This document shows, piece by piece, positions 1 to 10,281 of a DNA stretch of 20,659 nucleotides; the stretch's first letter is position 1; each line of letters opens with the position of its first letter. Source of the DNA: Dissophora ornata. Its lineage: Eukaryota; Mortierellomycota; Mortierellomycetes; Mortierellales; Mortierellaceae. Both the position numbers and the translations under genes were made by a program. Where the stretch lies: assembly GCA_025201705.1 (NCBI GenBank), contig MU617170.1:1-20659 (forward strand), given 5' to 3'. The notes under the pieces were generated by a model. That model saw nothing but the letters and a program-made list of their open reading frames with translations, did no database searches and was not told the origin of the DNA.

Positions 1-334
1 CCTTTTTTTTTCTGTCCTTCAATCGCTCCATCGCCACATTCCCCCCGTCCGCACATACATTCCATCCCTGCCCGCTCCGTCAACGTCTCATCCCGTCAAC
101 GTCTCATCCACCCTGCACCTCATCCTGTCTCAGGCTCCATCATTTCCGACCACACATTCTTCCCTCCAGCATCGCTTCAGATCAAGGCCATTCCTTGTTC
201 CTGGTCCTGTACTTTCATAAACATAATATAATATCTCGCCCTCTCCCTATCATTGTTCCGCTACCCAGCCTCGGAGCTCTCGTTCGCACCTTTTGTTGTC
301 CTCGCCTCTTGTCACCCTACCTCCTTCATACCAC
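1..334 (+). promoter_or_regulatory. Pyrimidine-rich promoter and 5' leader of the Zn2Cys6 regulator gene
   Basis: This stretch has no credible coding region. It is strongly C/T-biased on the + strand, as many fungal promoters and 5' leaders are. It contains a tandem 16-bp duplication at 77-108 and an AT-rich patch (cataatataatat) near 218-230. The leader ends in a favourable start context (accacATGG) at 335. No clear TATA box at a fixed distance was found, so the transcription start is not assigned. Confidence 0.5.
77..108. repeat. Tandem duplication of a 16-bp unit in the promoter
   Basis: The unit ccgtcaacgtctcatc occurs at 77-92 and again, with no change, at 93-108. It lies about 230 bp upstream of the start codon of the transcription factor gene. 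It is either simple slippage in pyrimidine-rich DNA or a doubled protein-binding site; the sequence alone cannot tell which. Confidence 0.85.
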
Positions 335-3300
335 ATGGCCGATAATAAGCGGCTCAGGGTGTCAAAGGTGAATGCCGAATAATGCCCCTCACTACGTCCA
401 CCATATTGCAACCCCGAACACAAACAACAGCCCTCACAGGGGCTATGCATCGCCACTTGCGTTGCTACCGGGATTTCGCTCCTTGTTTTGCTACTAGGAT
501 CCCGTTGGCGCCTACTCACACCCCGCTACGTCTTTCTTTCTCTCTGTCCTTGTTTTTCACTTTGCCCTTTTCATCAACCATCGTATTAATGTTTACCTCG
601 TAGGCGTGTGATTCCTGTCGGCGCAAAAAGGTTAAATGCGGTAAGTTCCCGGAGAAGACAGTGGAGCGGAAATGCGTGTGAGAAACATAACACGCGACGA
701 GGGGACAACAAGGGGGTCCGCTCACAATAAATCAGCCGTGGCCAATCGCTCACTCAGGCTAGAAAACATGTCTTTTGGGCAACTCCGTCCCCGGCGATGG
801 GCTGTGTACCCTCTTGCTGGTACTCGTATGAATCTCGCCCTTGTTTACTGACATTTTGTCTCTCGGTGCTTCGACATCCTCCCTTTATTTTATTTTATTT
901 TATTTTATTGCTGTCCTCTTTCTCAGATGCCATCCATCCGCTCTGCACAAACTGTCAGACATTCAAGTATGTGTGTAAGTCGAGACATCAGCCGGCCTAC
1001 ATTTCCACTTTGGCCTTCAGCCGTACTTGTCCATGCATGCCTAACTCGTCCATGTGGTCTGATCACCATAGGCACATACAACGACCCTACCAAGAAGCGA
1101 GGACCCCCGAAAGGTAAATACGCTCGCATGCATGCGCCTAGGCCCTTCTTCCCCCCCTCAGCCCAAGATCTTTGAGGAAACTCCGTTGTCTCTTCAATTT
1201 TCCGTCAGTGCTAATTTGATCCGGCGGTGCAAACATATCACAACCCCTTTAGTTGCTGATGCATATCATTCTCTCCCCCCTCTGTTTAGGTTATATTGAG
1301 GCGATCGAGGCTCGACTCCACCGAATGGAAGGACTATTGGGCGGTCTGATCAAGGATAAGGATCCACGCGCAGATATTGTCAAGGCAGAGCTCGATGCGA
1401 TGGCGCGCGAGGCTGAAATGACAGGGCTCAAGCTGCGTCGGTCCAAAGCCTACGAGGAGATCAACAACGTAATGCCCGTACCTGCTATAGGACGAGAATA
1501 ATCTTCAAAGCGCCCGCTCCCTCATACTTCATACTTATTTCCTCTGCAAAATATTACTGTGGTCGTAGGCGATGGCAGCCTTTGCTGCATCAGGATCAAC
1601 ATCGTCGACTGCTGGGTTCAGCCAGTCCTTTTCGTCAGCGCATGACACCTCATCATCAGACTCAAGAAAGTACAGCGTCGCCGGTCAACAACATAACCAA
1701 CCACTGCATGTTCATCAACAACAACAACACTTTCAGCCTCGATACGCTGACAATCGCTCTCCGTCACCCCGACTGCCGGCGGCCGCAATTCAGAACGCGC
1801 GATCTTCAATCTCCAACTCTTCAAAGTATCTGCTGAACTCCATGCAGGCGTACGAACAGGGTCCGCAAGGACAAGGACAAGGACAAGGACAACCACAACC
1901 CTATATGCAGCAACAGTATGTATCCCAGCATCAACAAAACGATCCACGGGCTCACAGTACCTACGCGGGGCATAAACATCGGTTGCACTCACATGACGCT
2001 AGTACAGAGATACACCATCAAAGCTATAGTGTTCCCGACATCTCTCGTCAAAGTATTCAGCAGGCGGGTCGTGACTCTCATACCCTACCACCATCTGGTC
2101 GTGGAACCGGGGACTTGCACCGGCCGTCGTTCGCGAGTCAACACCCACCCATCAACCCCCTGACAGGATACATGCCCATGCCACAGGAGAGCGCTGAATA
2201 TGACTCGAGCGTGATTCTACCCTCCATAGATGTCATGGACCACCTGATGAATATCCACTTTCGATTTGTGCATCCAGTACTCCCCATGCTCCACCAAAAG
2301 ACTCTGCTCGACCAAATCCATCGAAAGGAGCCAATCCCGTCACATTTTCTCTTTGCGGTTCTGGGACTTGCCTCTCGCTTCAGCGATAATCCTATTTTCC
2401 GAGACCCGCAACCAGGTGCCGATCGACCTCCATGTACTGTTTTCTACGAGCGAGCTAAAGTTCTCATCAAAGATGAGTATGACCACTCCCAGATAATGAC
2501 AGTGCAAGCGCTCCTTCTCATGTCCATTCAGCAGATGGGCTTTTGTGAGAGCCAGAGAGCCTGGCTCTACGTTGGTATGGCCATTAGAATGGCGCAAGAC
2601 CTGGGACTGAACAAGGAGTTGTCTGAACAGGAACAGTCCCGGAACCGCTTAGGGGCCGAACTCCGAAGGAGGACATGGTGGTCATGTTACGTTGTGGACC
2701 GGCTGGTCTGCGCTGGTCTGGGAAGGTAAACATCTGGCCTTCTCAATGGAGTTTGTTCTGAGAGACGTATTGGGCTATTTCTTCTAACACCCCCATACGA
2801 CTTTGTTTATGTTGTAGGCCGCTCACCATAACCAAACAAGAGTGTGAGATAGGCTATCCCCAGTATGACGATGAGGACAACGACCGATCCGCGAGCACCA
2901 TGCTTGCGGAACCCCCGACCCTGATCCCCAACTTTATACACCTGATCACGCTTTCCAGGGTCCAGGGCCAGATCTTGCAATTTATCAAGGCGAGAGCCGT
3001 AGAATGCGACGAAAGCAACGACGGCCACTCACCAAACCCAAACTCGAGTAACGATCTGGATAGTGGGTATCGCGTGGACACCAGCCAAGCGGCGTTCTCC
3101 ACACTTGACAAATCCCTGGCAGAATGGCGACAAACCCTTCCAGAGTCTCTTCAGACCCCAACGAGAAAGTCTCCCCATTTTGGACTTTTCCTGCATATGA
3201 CCTACAACACCTCGATCATTCTCCTTCATCGGCCAGAGTTTTTCTTCTCTGCCACGTCAGCATCGCTGTGCACTCAAGCCGCCGCTACGATTACCGAGAT

Positions 3301-4789
3301 TACCGAGATCCTGATGAAGGCCAAAGTGCTGTCCTCCATGTTTATCAGTTGCCTCTATGCCATTTTCTCCGCAGGCTTAATTCACTTTATCAACATCCCC
3401 AGCGTCAAACGTTCATCATGCTCTTCCAGCGTCAGCCCCACAGTGCCATCGACCCATGGCGGATCAATCAACCACGCGCTCACAGCCAAGACTGACCTGA
3501 AGCGCTGCATCGATGCCCTCAAGCACGTGTCCACACATTGGATCAGCGCTGCACGACGCGCCAAGGTCCTTGAGGATCTCTTAGATTTGAAGCACGTCAG
3601 TCTGAAGGGCTTGGAGGAGGACTCTTTCCAAACTACGCCACTAGTACCATCGTGGGTGGTGGAGACCTCAGGGTATAGCAAGGTCTTGAACGTTCCGCGC
3701 GATGGCCATGATCGCCTGCGTCAACAGTGTCGCTCAAAAATGATGGCTATCCAGTCCTTGCTTGCGACTGATGACGAGTTTCAAAGGATGCAGAGTCGGA
3801 GGAGCTCCAGCGTAGAGAGCTTTCCGGAGGACGATGACGAGGGCGAGGATGGTGACGAATGGGGTGACTATGACATGGAGTCGGAGAGCTCCAAAGAGCA
3901 ATACCCAACGAGAGGCGCGATGGACGTCTTGACTGAAGCCTCGAATACCATTTCTGCGCGCACCAACGGCGAAGGGTTCCATTATGTTGAGGGGATTGAC
4001 TCTTTCTATCAACCCTCTACTCATCCCACGCAGGCTAATCAGTACCAGCAGCAGCAACAACAACGTCCACTTGACGCCGATCCCATGATTCTGATCTCCA
4101 CGGCTACGTTCGGCACACCAGATCACCGCAGTGGTAGCAACTCGGAAACTGTGGCTGTCAAGTCTATGTCGATACTTGACCCCGCAGATCCAGCGGACGA
4201 TGCCCAGAGCCTCATAACGCCTATGACCTTGACGACCCTTGGATTCAGACGTGACTCTAGTCAAGGCTCCTCACGCAAAGGATCGACGCCTTCGGCCACC
4301 ACCGCAGGACCATCCCTGAGCAATCAGCAGCAGGCATCCATGTTGGACCCGTTCTCCATGCCGAGCAGCATTAGATTCCCAGATCAGATTCACGGTCGGC
4401 AGAATAGCCATGGCACTACTAGCCATTCTAGTGGACCTCAAGCTAACACTGTGTGGTCAACGGATGCGCACACCCAGCGTGCAGTCGCCAAATCTGAGCC
4501 TTCGCCATCTCTGAGCCGGCCGTTCAGTCCTGGAGGTGCCGTTAAAGATGTGCAAGAGGAGGCGACGGGTCGAAACGGCACGTTTCATCGACTCAGCTTG
4601 TCCGATGCTTCCAGTCAGATGTGCGTAGGAGTCGGCTGCGAGGAGCGTGAATGCGAGGACCCGGATGTCGCTTGGAGTGATATGCCTCCTACACTTGGCC
4701 TGGACGAGTGGATGACCTACATTGGAGCCCTTATGATGCGTTGGCTAGCAAGCGGAGAGTCTTCTCCGAGGTCGACGTTGTCTAATTAA
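335..4789 (+). CDS. Zn2Cys6 transcription factor with fungal-specific TF domain (seven exons)
   Basis: The proposed CDS is join(335..367,604..640,927..974,1072..1113,1290..1468,1569..2725,2818..4789), 1155 aa; all junctions are GT-AG and phases close exactly. The N-terminus MADNKRLRVSK leads into a textbook binuclear zinc cluster, C13-x2-C16-x6-C23-x6-C30-x2-C33-x6-C40. A KKRGPPKG linker and a short helix (YIEAIEARLHRME, about 55-67) follow, the usual DNA-reading and dimerising layout. A Q/H-rich low-complexity stretch with a GQ repeat spans about 115-320. Residues about 329-530 match the fungal-specific TF domain (PF04082), including HFRFVHPVLPMLH and RRRTWWSCYVVDRL. The long tail has an acidic run near 836-857 and a polyglutamine tract, possible activation regions. 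The protein should act in the nucleus on CGG-type sites; its targets cannot be told. The first exon is inferred from the splice fit and start context. Confidence 0.9.
883..909. repeat. (TTTTA)n microsatellite in intron 2 of the transcription factor gene
   Basis: About five copies of a TTTTA-type pentanucleotide run through 883-909, ending 17 nt before the 3' splice site at 926. The tract is T-rich and sits where a polypyrimidine tract belongs, so length changes could affect splicing of the exon carrying half of the zinc cluster. That effect is inference. Confidence 0.9.
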
Positions 4790-4909
4790 TATGTTATCTA
4801 TTTTTTTTTCTAGTTTTTCCTTCACTTTCGCGTCTGCACAAAGTGACAGTGTACAATACATTTTCAAAGCCCCGAGTTTGCTACTCTCTTTTATTGCTGT
4901 GTTTGGTCA

Positions 4910-7354
4910 TCATTTAAAAAGGTTGCTGCAAAATTGGTGGCAAAGCTTTTCAGAAGGCGAGAGCATCTCCAAATCCTCCCCACATGTGTTGCAGAGACTC
5001 TTTCCTTGTTGAACAACAGCCTCTCGCATTGTCTTTGCCTGTCTCGAGGCGGCGATCCTTGCCTCTGCCGCGCGTGCTCTCCTTTCGCGATCTAGCACAG
5101 TGCTCTGCTCCAGAGTCAGTTTCGTGTGGTCTAATTTTTTGCTAGATGGATCAGCCGATTCTTGAGCTCCTGCCATTTCCGATCCAGAAGAACACCTGAC
5201 TTCTTCCTCTCCTAGAGTTTGCCGCGACTTGTGTTTCTTTTCATTACTGATGGAATGCGTTTTTTGTTGCACGTGTTTCTCGACCGTAAGAGGCGAAGGG
5301 ACATAAGCCAGGCCAATCCAATCCCAGGCTTCAGGCATCTTGGCCATAGCTCGCCTAAATGCATTCCTCGTCTCCTTATCCTTGGCGACATCATACGCTG
5401 TCAAGGGCTTGCCATGTACGACTAAATCGATCAGATCTTCCTTAACGGGATGATGCTCAGAGCCCATTTGCTGAACAAGCGACGCGATCGTCATGGTAGG
5501 GTTCGCGTGGTGCTCTTCAAGAAGTAGCTCTACCGTTTTTGATTGTCCATGGTGGGCTGCCAAATGCAGGACTGTGGGGGTCCTTCGCCTGTCGTATTCC
5601 GAGTTGACGCTTTTGGGTAGTAGTTGGGATGGATTTATGCCTGTTCGGAATAAATGTTTAGATAGAGCTCCCGAACGTCCCTTCTTCACCATGTCGACAA
5701 GTTTGTGCAGATCGGGTGATGCGACAAGGGGTGGTGCCGCTATCTTTACTCCGTCAGGTACCTGAGAGCGCAATGATGACTCCGGATCCACGTTCTTTTC
5801 ATCTGCTTCTTCTTCTTCCTCCACCTCATCCTCCTCCGTTTCTTCCTGGCCCTCCCCTTCCACTTCCTCCTCTACAAGATGCGTGTTCGTAGACGTCTTC
5901 ACTTTGATGGTAATCAGTTCCGAGTACGCGCGCTTGAGCTCTGTATGCGTAGGACGTCGCGTGACAAACGGGAAAGAACGCAGACGGTCACCCTGATCGG
6001 CTAAAGAGATGATAGAGCCGTCATAGAAGAGTGTCCGACGATTGTTTCCAGGCGCATGCATAAAGACACACTCGCTTTGCTCGATCCAGTGCGACCAGCT
6101 TGCCAGCAATTCACGCACTTCGAGCTTCAATGCCCTTTCGTTGTACATGCGCACGAGAGCGCCCGCCGAATTGCACGCACCGTGGGATGATTGTGCTCCA
6201 CCTTGCTTTTTACGAACTATTTTCCACCAAAAAAAAAATGGATGTCAGAACATATGCGCTGCTTGGGTTGATCTTGGATAGTAACTAATAAAAACAACCT
6301 GTCGTACAGTACCTGTGTATCGGTAAAATGTCTTGTGAGCGACAATATTAAGTTCCCTGCTGCGGCTCCTTTGACTGTGGGCCTTGCTTGTCTGCCCAGC
6401 AAGGTCGACCACCATCCCCGCGAAATGACCACCGCCCAAAAGAATGAGGGTCCAGAATCGCGGAGGTGTAGCAGTGCCAGGAATCTCCGCGCTGATTTGT
6501 GAGAGAGCTGCGATTTTCGTGCCAGTTTGGTTATCCTGGCCGTCAAGAAGTGGGCGGTGCACATCAAGACTTGGAGGTGCTACATCGCGCAGGTCAACGT
6601 GATCCTGCTCAATCGGTTGCTGCTGCTGCTGCTCGAGGGCAAGTTGGACCACCATGGCTCGAGCAGCACGCTTCAATTTGGTCTTTTTTGGAGGAGGAGG
6701 AGGCGGCACAGGGATTTGGATGGACTTCAAGTGTTCTACCACACTCTCGCACTGGCCACGATTGGTAAGCGCATTTTTGTAGACCCCAAACCGGACCGAG
6801 GGGCCATAGAGTGGGCTGGTGAACCAAACCATTGGTGACATGCGGTCCGTTTGAATTTGCTGTTCAAGGGCTTTCTGTCGCTCTTGTTGTTGCTGAGAAG
6901 CAGCATCTACGTTCATGGTCTGGTTGCTGTGCAGGAATGTGGCCTCAAGTTTGCTGATCAAAAACTGGATCTTGGGCTTGTCGTGCTCGTCCTGTGAGGC
7001 AGAGTCCCTGGCGTGGTCGAGGAGCATGCTGTTATATTGCTGTAGAGTGATGGGCGTGCCTTTGTTGTCCAGGAGCCTGAGTTTGAGGTTGTAGTGGTGC
7101 CAATCTGATTTGGCATGGCTGCGCTGTGCATCGATGGAGAGGAAGTCGGTTATGGCGCAGGTACGGCATGACGCGTGGAAGGTTGCGGAGCGGAGGTGGG
7201 TTTTCTCGGTGAGATCAATAGGGGTAGTGGGCTCGGGTGAGGGTGAGGGAGGTGAGGGGGCATGCGAGTGAGTTTGGTGGACAAAGGTTGAGAGGATATC
7301 TGTGGGTAAGAAGAAGAGTGAGAGCGGCTGTTTGCGCGTGGGCAGCGAGGACAT
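4910..7354 (-). CDS. VMS1: Vms1/ANKZF1-type ribosome quality control peptidyl-tRNA hydrolase
   Basis: The two exons are complement(join(4910..6216,6313..7354)), with a 96-nt intron, giving 782 aa; human ANKZF1 (726 aa) and yeast Vms1 (632 aa) are of similar size. The C2H2 finger is C63-x2-C66...H80-x5-H86 (CRTCAI, SDWHHYNLK). The VLRF1 domain spans about 175-410, with FWTLILLGGGHFAGMVVDL at 300-318 and HKTFYRYTVRKKQGGAQSS just after; Q356 in GGAQ is the expected catalytic glutamine. An acidic stretch lies at about 463-492, ankyrin-like repeats at about 518-643 (TVLHLAAHHGQSKTVELLL), an exact VCP-interacting motif R-x5-AA-x2-R at 724-734, and a C-terminal Cys cluster (C756, C759, C773, C777). 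Family members release stalled nascent chains from 60S-peptidyl-tRNA with Cdc48/p97 and protect mitochondria. The start at 7354 is the first in-frame ATG giving the whole finger. The gene ends 120 nt from the convergent transcription factor gene. Confidence 0.93.
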
Positions 7355-7751
7355 GGCGTATTGATGGGTACCCGTGGTGTGGAGGGAAAGGTATGGGTGA
7401 TGGAAGCGGGCTTTATGTTTTTATATGTTTGTGGATTGTTACTGTAAGCTCCAATGAGGTCCAACAGACCCTGCGCACAGGGGAGAGGACTAGTCCCGCG
7501 TAGCAAAATGGAGGACATGTGGGACTGACCACACAATGCAATATCTTGTCTGCTTGGGAACAGCACACCCAAGTGCACACTTTCATCGGCGGCGGGCAGG
7601 ATACTAACGACCATACGTAATGTCACTCATGAGAGCCGGTCGGCCCTGTACACAGATAAAGTGGCCCTCCTGAGTACTTTTTAATGGTGTATTTTTCCAT
7701 GGAACCTCTCCAAATGTAACTACTATGTAGACGTGCCATCCCCTTCTCACC
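7355..7751. other. Intergenic region between the Vms1 gene and the transposase
   Basis: This 397-nt gap separates two divergently transcribed genes and should carry the Vms1 promoter. I see no convincing gene in it; short open frames here look random. It would also hold the left end of the Harbinger element. The stretch 7644-7673 (ggccctgtacacag...) resembles a transposon end in style, but no inverted partner was found on the right side. Confidence 0.5.
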
Positions 7752-9175
7752 ATGTCACGTCAAAGATATGAGGCCGAATGGAAAAAACGATTCGAGCTTG
7801 CGTGTCATGCCCAAATGCTAAGTCTTAGTTCGGGATCGATGGAAAGTGATCTTCATGTTACTCTCGGCCTCTCTGGATTCCTTAATTTCCCGCCTGAGTT
7901 TCCAACCTGGGCTGAGGACTTGATATCTGAGCTTGCTCTCTCTCGCAGCTGTCGATACATTGAACAGCCACTCATGTACTCGACTAGAAGTATGGACGTA
8001 GTGGAGCGTCTGGACGGGTTTAGTGATAGAAAGTGCAAAGCCTTCCTTCGGATGACCAAGGCGAGCTTTGACAAGTTATTGAATTTGATTTTCGAACACC
8101 CAACGTTCTACAATTCAAGCTATATGGAGCAAGAGGAAATTGCTGTCCAACTGGCGATAACTCTCGACCGACTTGGACATAACGGCAATGGGATGGGGAC
8201 GACGCGTCTTGGGGAGACCTGGTTCAAGAGCGAGGGGTCATGTTATAACTACACCAATCGTGTTCTGGAAGCCATTCTCTCATTACAGAACAGGTTTCTA
8301 TCCTGGCCGGATCAAGATAAACGCCGTGGCCATGCTGCAAGGATGACCGAGAAAGGATTCAGGGGCTGTGTCGGCTTTGTGGATGGAACAATGATCCCAC
8401 TAGCAAAGCGCCCTTCGTACATGGGAGATTTTTATTATGATCGTCATGGACGCTATTCTTTGAACATGCAGGTGGTGTGCGACGCTGATCGACGAATTCT
8501 CTGTCTTGTTCTGGGATACACAGGTAGCGAAACGCGCGCGCTCCATTTTTACCGTGGCTACGGCTTGGCTAAACGATATGACCAGCACAAACTTACGCTC
8601 TCTCTAAACTAGGTCGGAGCCACGACCACTATGTGTTCTGCAACTCTGATCTTTGAATCAACCGGGACGCATATTTCTCTCCAGGAGAATATCTCATTGC
8701 GGATTCGGCATACCCCATTTCGACTGTCACTGTTGCGGCGATCAAGAGTTCCAATGGAGTCCCTCTTACACAGGACCAGGTCGACTTTGACACTTGTATC
8801 GCAAATGCCTGCGCTTGCAATGAGCACTGTATTGGAATGCTGAAAGCGCGTTGGAAGTCTTTGACGGAACTTTCTGCTAGCATTCGGGAGAACACAAACG
8901 AGGCTGACCTTAACAGAACGTATGACTGGATTACTGCCTGTGCTATCCTTCACAACCTTTTGGTGGAGGAGAGAGAGATCGAACAGCCCGGGGCATGCAC
9001 CGAATATCGTGGAACCCATCCCATTGGATATCCCGAGGCCCTGGTGACTCCTGAGCAGCTGCAATGTGGACATCAGTTCAGGGCAAGTATCATGCCGGAC
9101 GTTTTGAATGCTGGTCGCGCACCAGATGGAATCATTACATATCGCAACAGACAGAGACAGAGGATTGAACTATAG
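7752..9175 (+). pseudogene. PIF/Harbinger-type transposase broken by a premature TGA
   Basis: The frame is join(7752..8523,8613..9175), 445 codons, with an 89-nt GT-AG intron that joins GYT to GRSHD. The family is DDE superfamily endonuclease 4 (PIF/Harbinger). Expected acidic residues are visible: D211 in FVDGT, D262 in SHD, D288 in LIADSAYP and E328 in NEHCIG; LKARW and ITACAILHNLL follow, as in the family. Codon 272 (8654-8656) is TGA between D262 and D288, where relatives commonly have a tryptophan; one G-to-A change would explain it. Translation would therefore stop before half of the active site. The rest of the frame is open to a natural TAG at 9173-9175, so the damage is recent or the sequence contains an error. 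The start ATG sits in a good context (caccATGtc). No Myb-like domain is fused. The next gene lies tail-to-tail only 30 nt away. Confidence 0.85.
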
Positions 9176-9205
9176 TCAAATACATTTAATGGTATGGCTC
9201 TACTT

Positions 9206-10041
9206 CTAGTTTTGCAATGATGTACGGGGAGATCTGCGCAAAGGTTTACATAGAGACGTGACCAAAATGGGGTTGGTCAAAGTAGGAGTGTTGGTAGATG
9301 GGTTGGCTTCATCAGGGGAAGGATGATTTTTGTCCATTTGATAGAGCACTATCCGCAACATTACCATCAGTCGCAACCGTTCATTCTTGGCCTCTACCAA
9401 CTTCCTTGTTTGCTCTACCAGTATCGTCGCTGCCGCCACCTCCTTCTCACTGATAAAGTAATGTCTTTGTACGCGTTTGTGGGTGGTTTCTGACTCAAAG
9501 ACGTCACTAATGGTTACCGCGATTGGGTCCCTGGCGTCTTCCCGTTTCCTTTTGCCAAGGTGTATCCGGTTTGAATCGTCCAGGCAGGCCTGGGCAATTT
9601 CGAACAACCCACGAGTTTCGAGGGCAGCGTCAATCAGTATCTTAGATGCTTTGTCCTCAACATCTGAGTCATTCATGGCGTCGTCTTTCACGGCGTCGTC
9701 TTCGTCATCGCAAGGACTACTGCTGCATTGACTCTGGTACGATTGCTGAGGGTGTTAATCGGAAGAACGCAGCGGTTATCTAGTTTCGGATCGCGCTTGT
9801 AGAAAGTGCATTACAAGATGCGTTATAGTACCTCTTGCAGCTTTTTGAGCGATTCCTTTGTTAGGGGTGTCGTTGATTCAGCGTTCTGCTGAGTGGATGG
9901 CGGCGTTGTAGTGGGGTTTCTTGGTTGAGGAGCTGATACAGGCTTTATCTGACAGGAGGTCGTTTTTGGCAATTGTGCACTCGCGGCACACAACTGTTCA
10001 GATGGGTTCGGTGTAGAATTATATGAAGTGGAGTCAGCCAT
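9206..10041 (-). CDS. Unrecognised 249-aa charged, probably nuclear protein (two exons)
   Basis: The gene model is complement(join(9206..9745,9832..10041)), with an 86-nt intron (donor gag|gtacta, branch-like ttaac, acceptor ctcag|caa) and a phase-0 junction. I do not recognise the family. Residues 1-70 are S/T/P/Q-rich and probably disordered. Residues about 71-100 are acidic (CDDEDDAVKDDAMND). A basic patch GKRKRED could be a nuclear signal. Residues about 175-215 (EKEVAAATILVEQTRKLVEAKNERLRLMVML) should form an amphipathic helix or coiled coil. The tail is polar. It converges on the Harbinger transposase and diverges from DUF4238 copy 1, 240 bp away. Harbinger elements often carry a second gene for a DNA-binding helper, so this could be such a partner or its remnant, but no Myb/SANT helix set is visible. 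Confidence 0.6.
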
Positions 10042-10281
10042 GGCAGTTATAACAGAAATATTTTTCTTGCAAAATGCTGATGATGTTGAGGAGAGATGAA
10101 TATAGAAGTGAGAGAAAGAAAGTTCATGGTGAGAACAACGGCGGTGCAGCGCGAGTCGCGTCGAAAAGAAGTCACGGAAGAGGTAGCCATAAATACGATT
10201 AGTTTACAGTTTAAGGGACGCGACAACGACAAACAAACAAATTCATGCAAGCAAGCAAGACCGCTCTTCACTCCTTTCAAT
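10042..10281. promoter_or_regulatory. Shared divergent promoter region of the 249-aa gene and DUF4238 copy 1
   Basis: Only 240 bp separate the two divergent start codons, so both promoters must lie here. A TATA-like cataaatacg at about 10188-10197 lies roughly 90 bp before the copy 1 start. The end of the region (gctcttcactcctttcaat) resembles the leaders of copies 2 and 3 (gctcttccactcctttcc...), so the leader is part of the paralogous unit. An open frame reaches back from copy 1 to 10096, but it is not conserved in the other copies and is not taken as coding. Confidence 0.45.

Noticed and set aside
4905..4945. A further intron near the end of the Vms1 gene, because ttttgcag resembles an acceptor
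   Set aside because: No suitable donor lies close upstream on the minus strand. The frame is open to a TGA, and the Cys cluster is complete without splicing.
7644..7673. Possible left terminal inverted repeat of the Harbinger element (ggccctgtacacag...)
   Set aside because: I searched the region 10042-10281 by eye for the reverse complement and found none. No matching 3-bp target duplication could be placed.
10096..10281. In-frame upstream extension of DUF4238 copy 1 by 62 codons
   Set aside because: The extension is rich in Arg/Lys/Thr, unlike the body. The family motif starts at the ATG at 10282, and the extension has no counterpart in copies 2 and 3.
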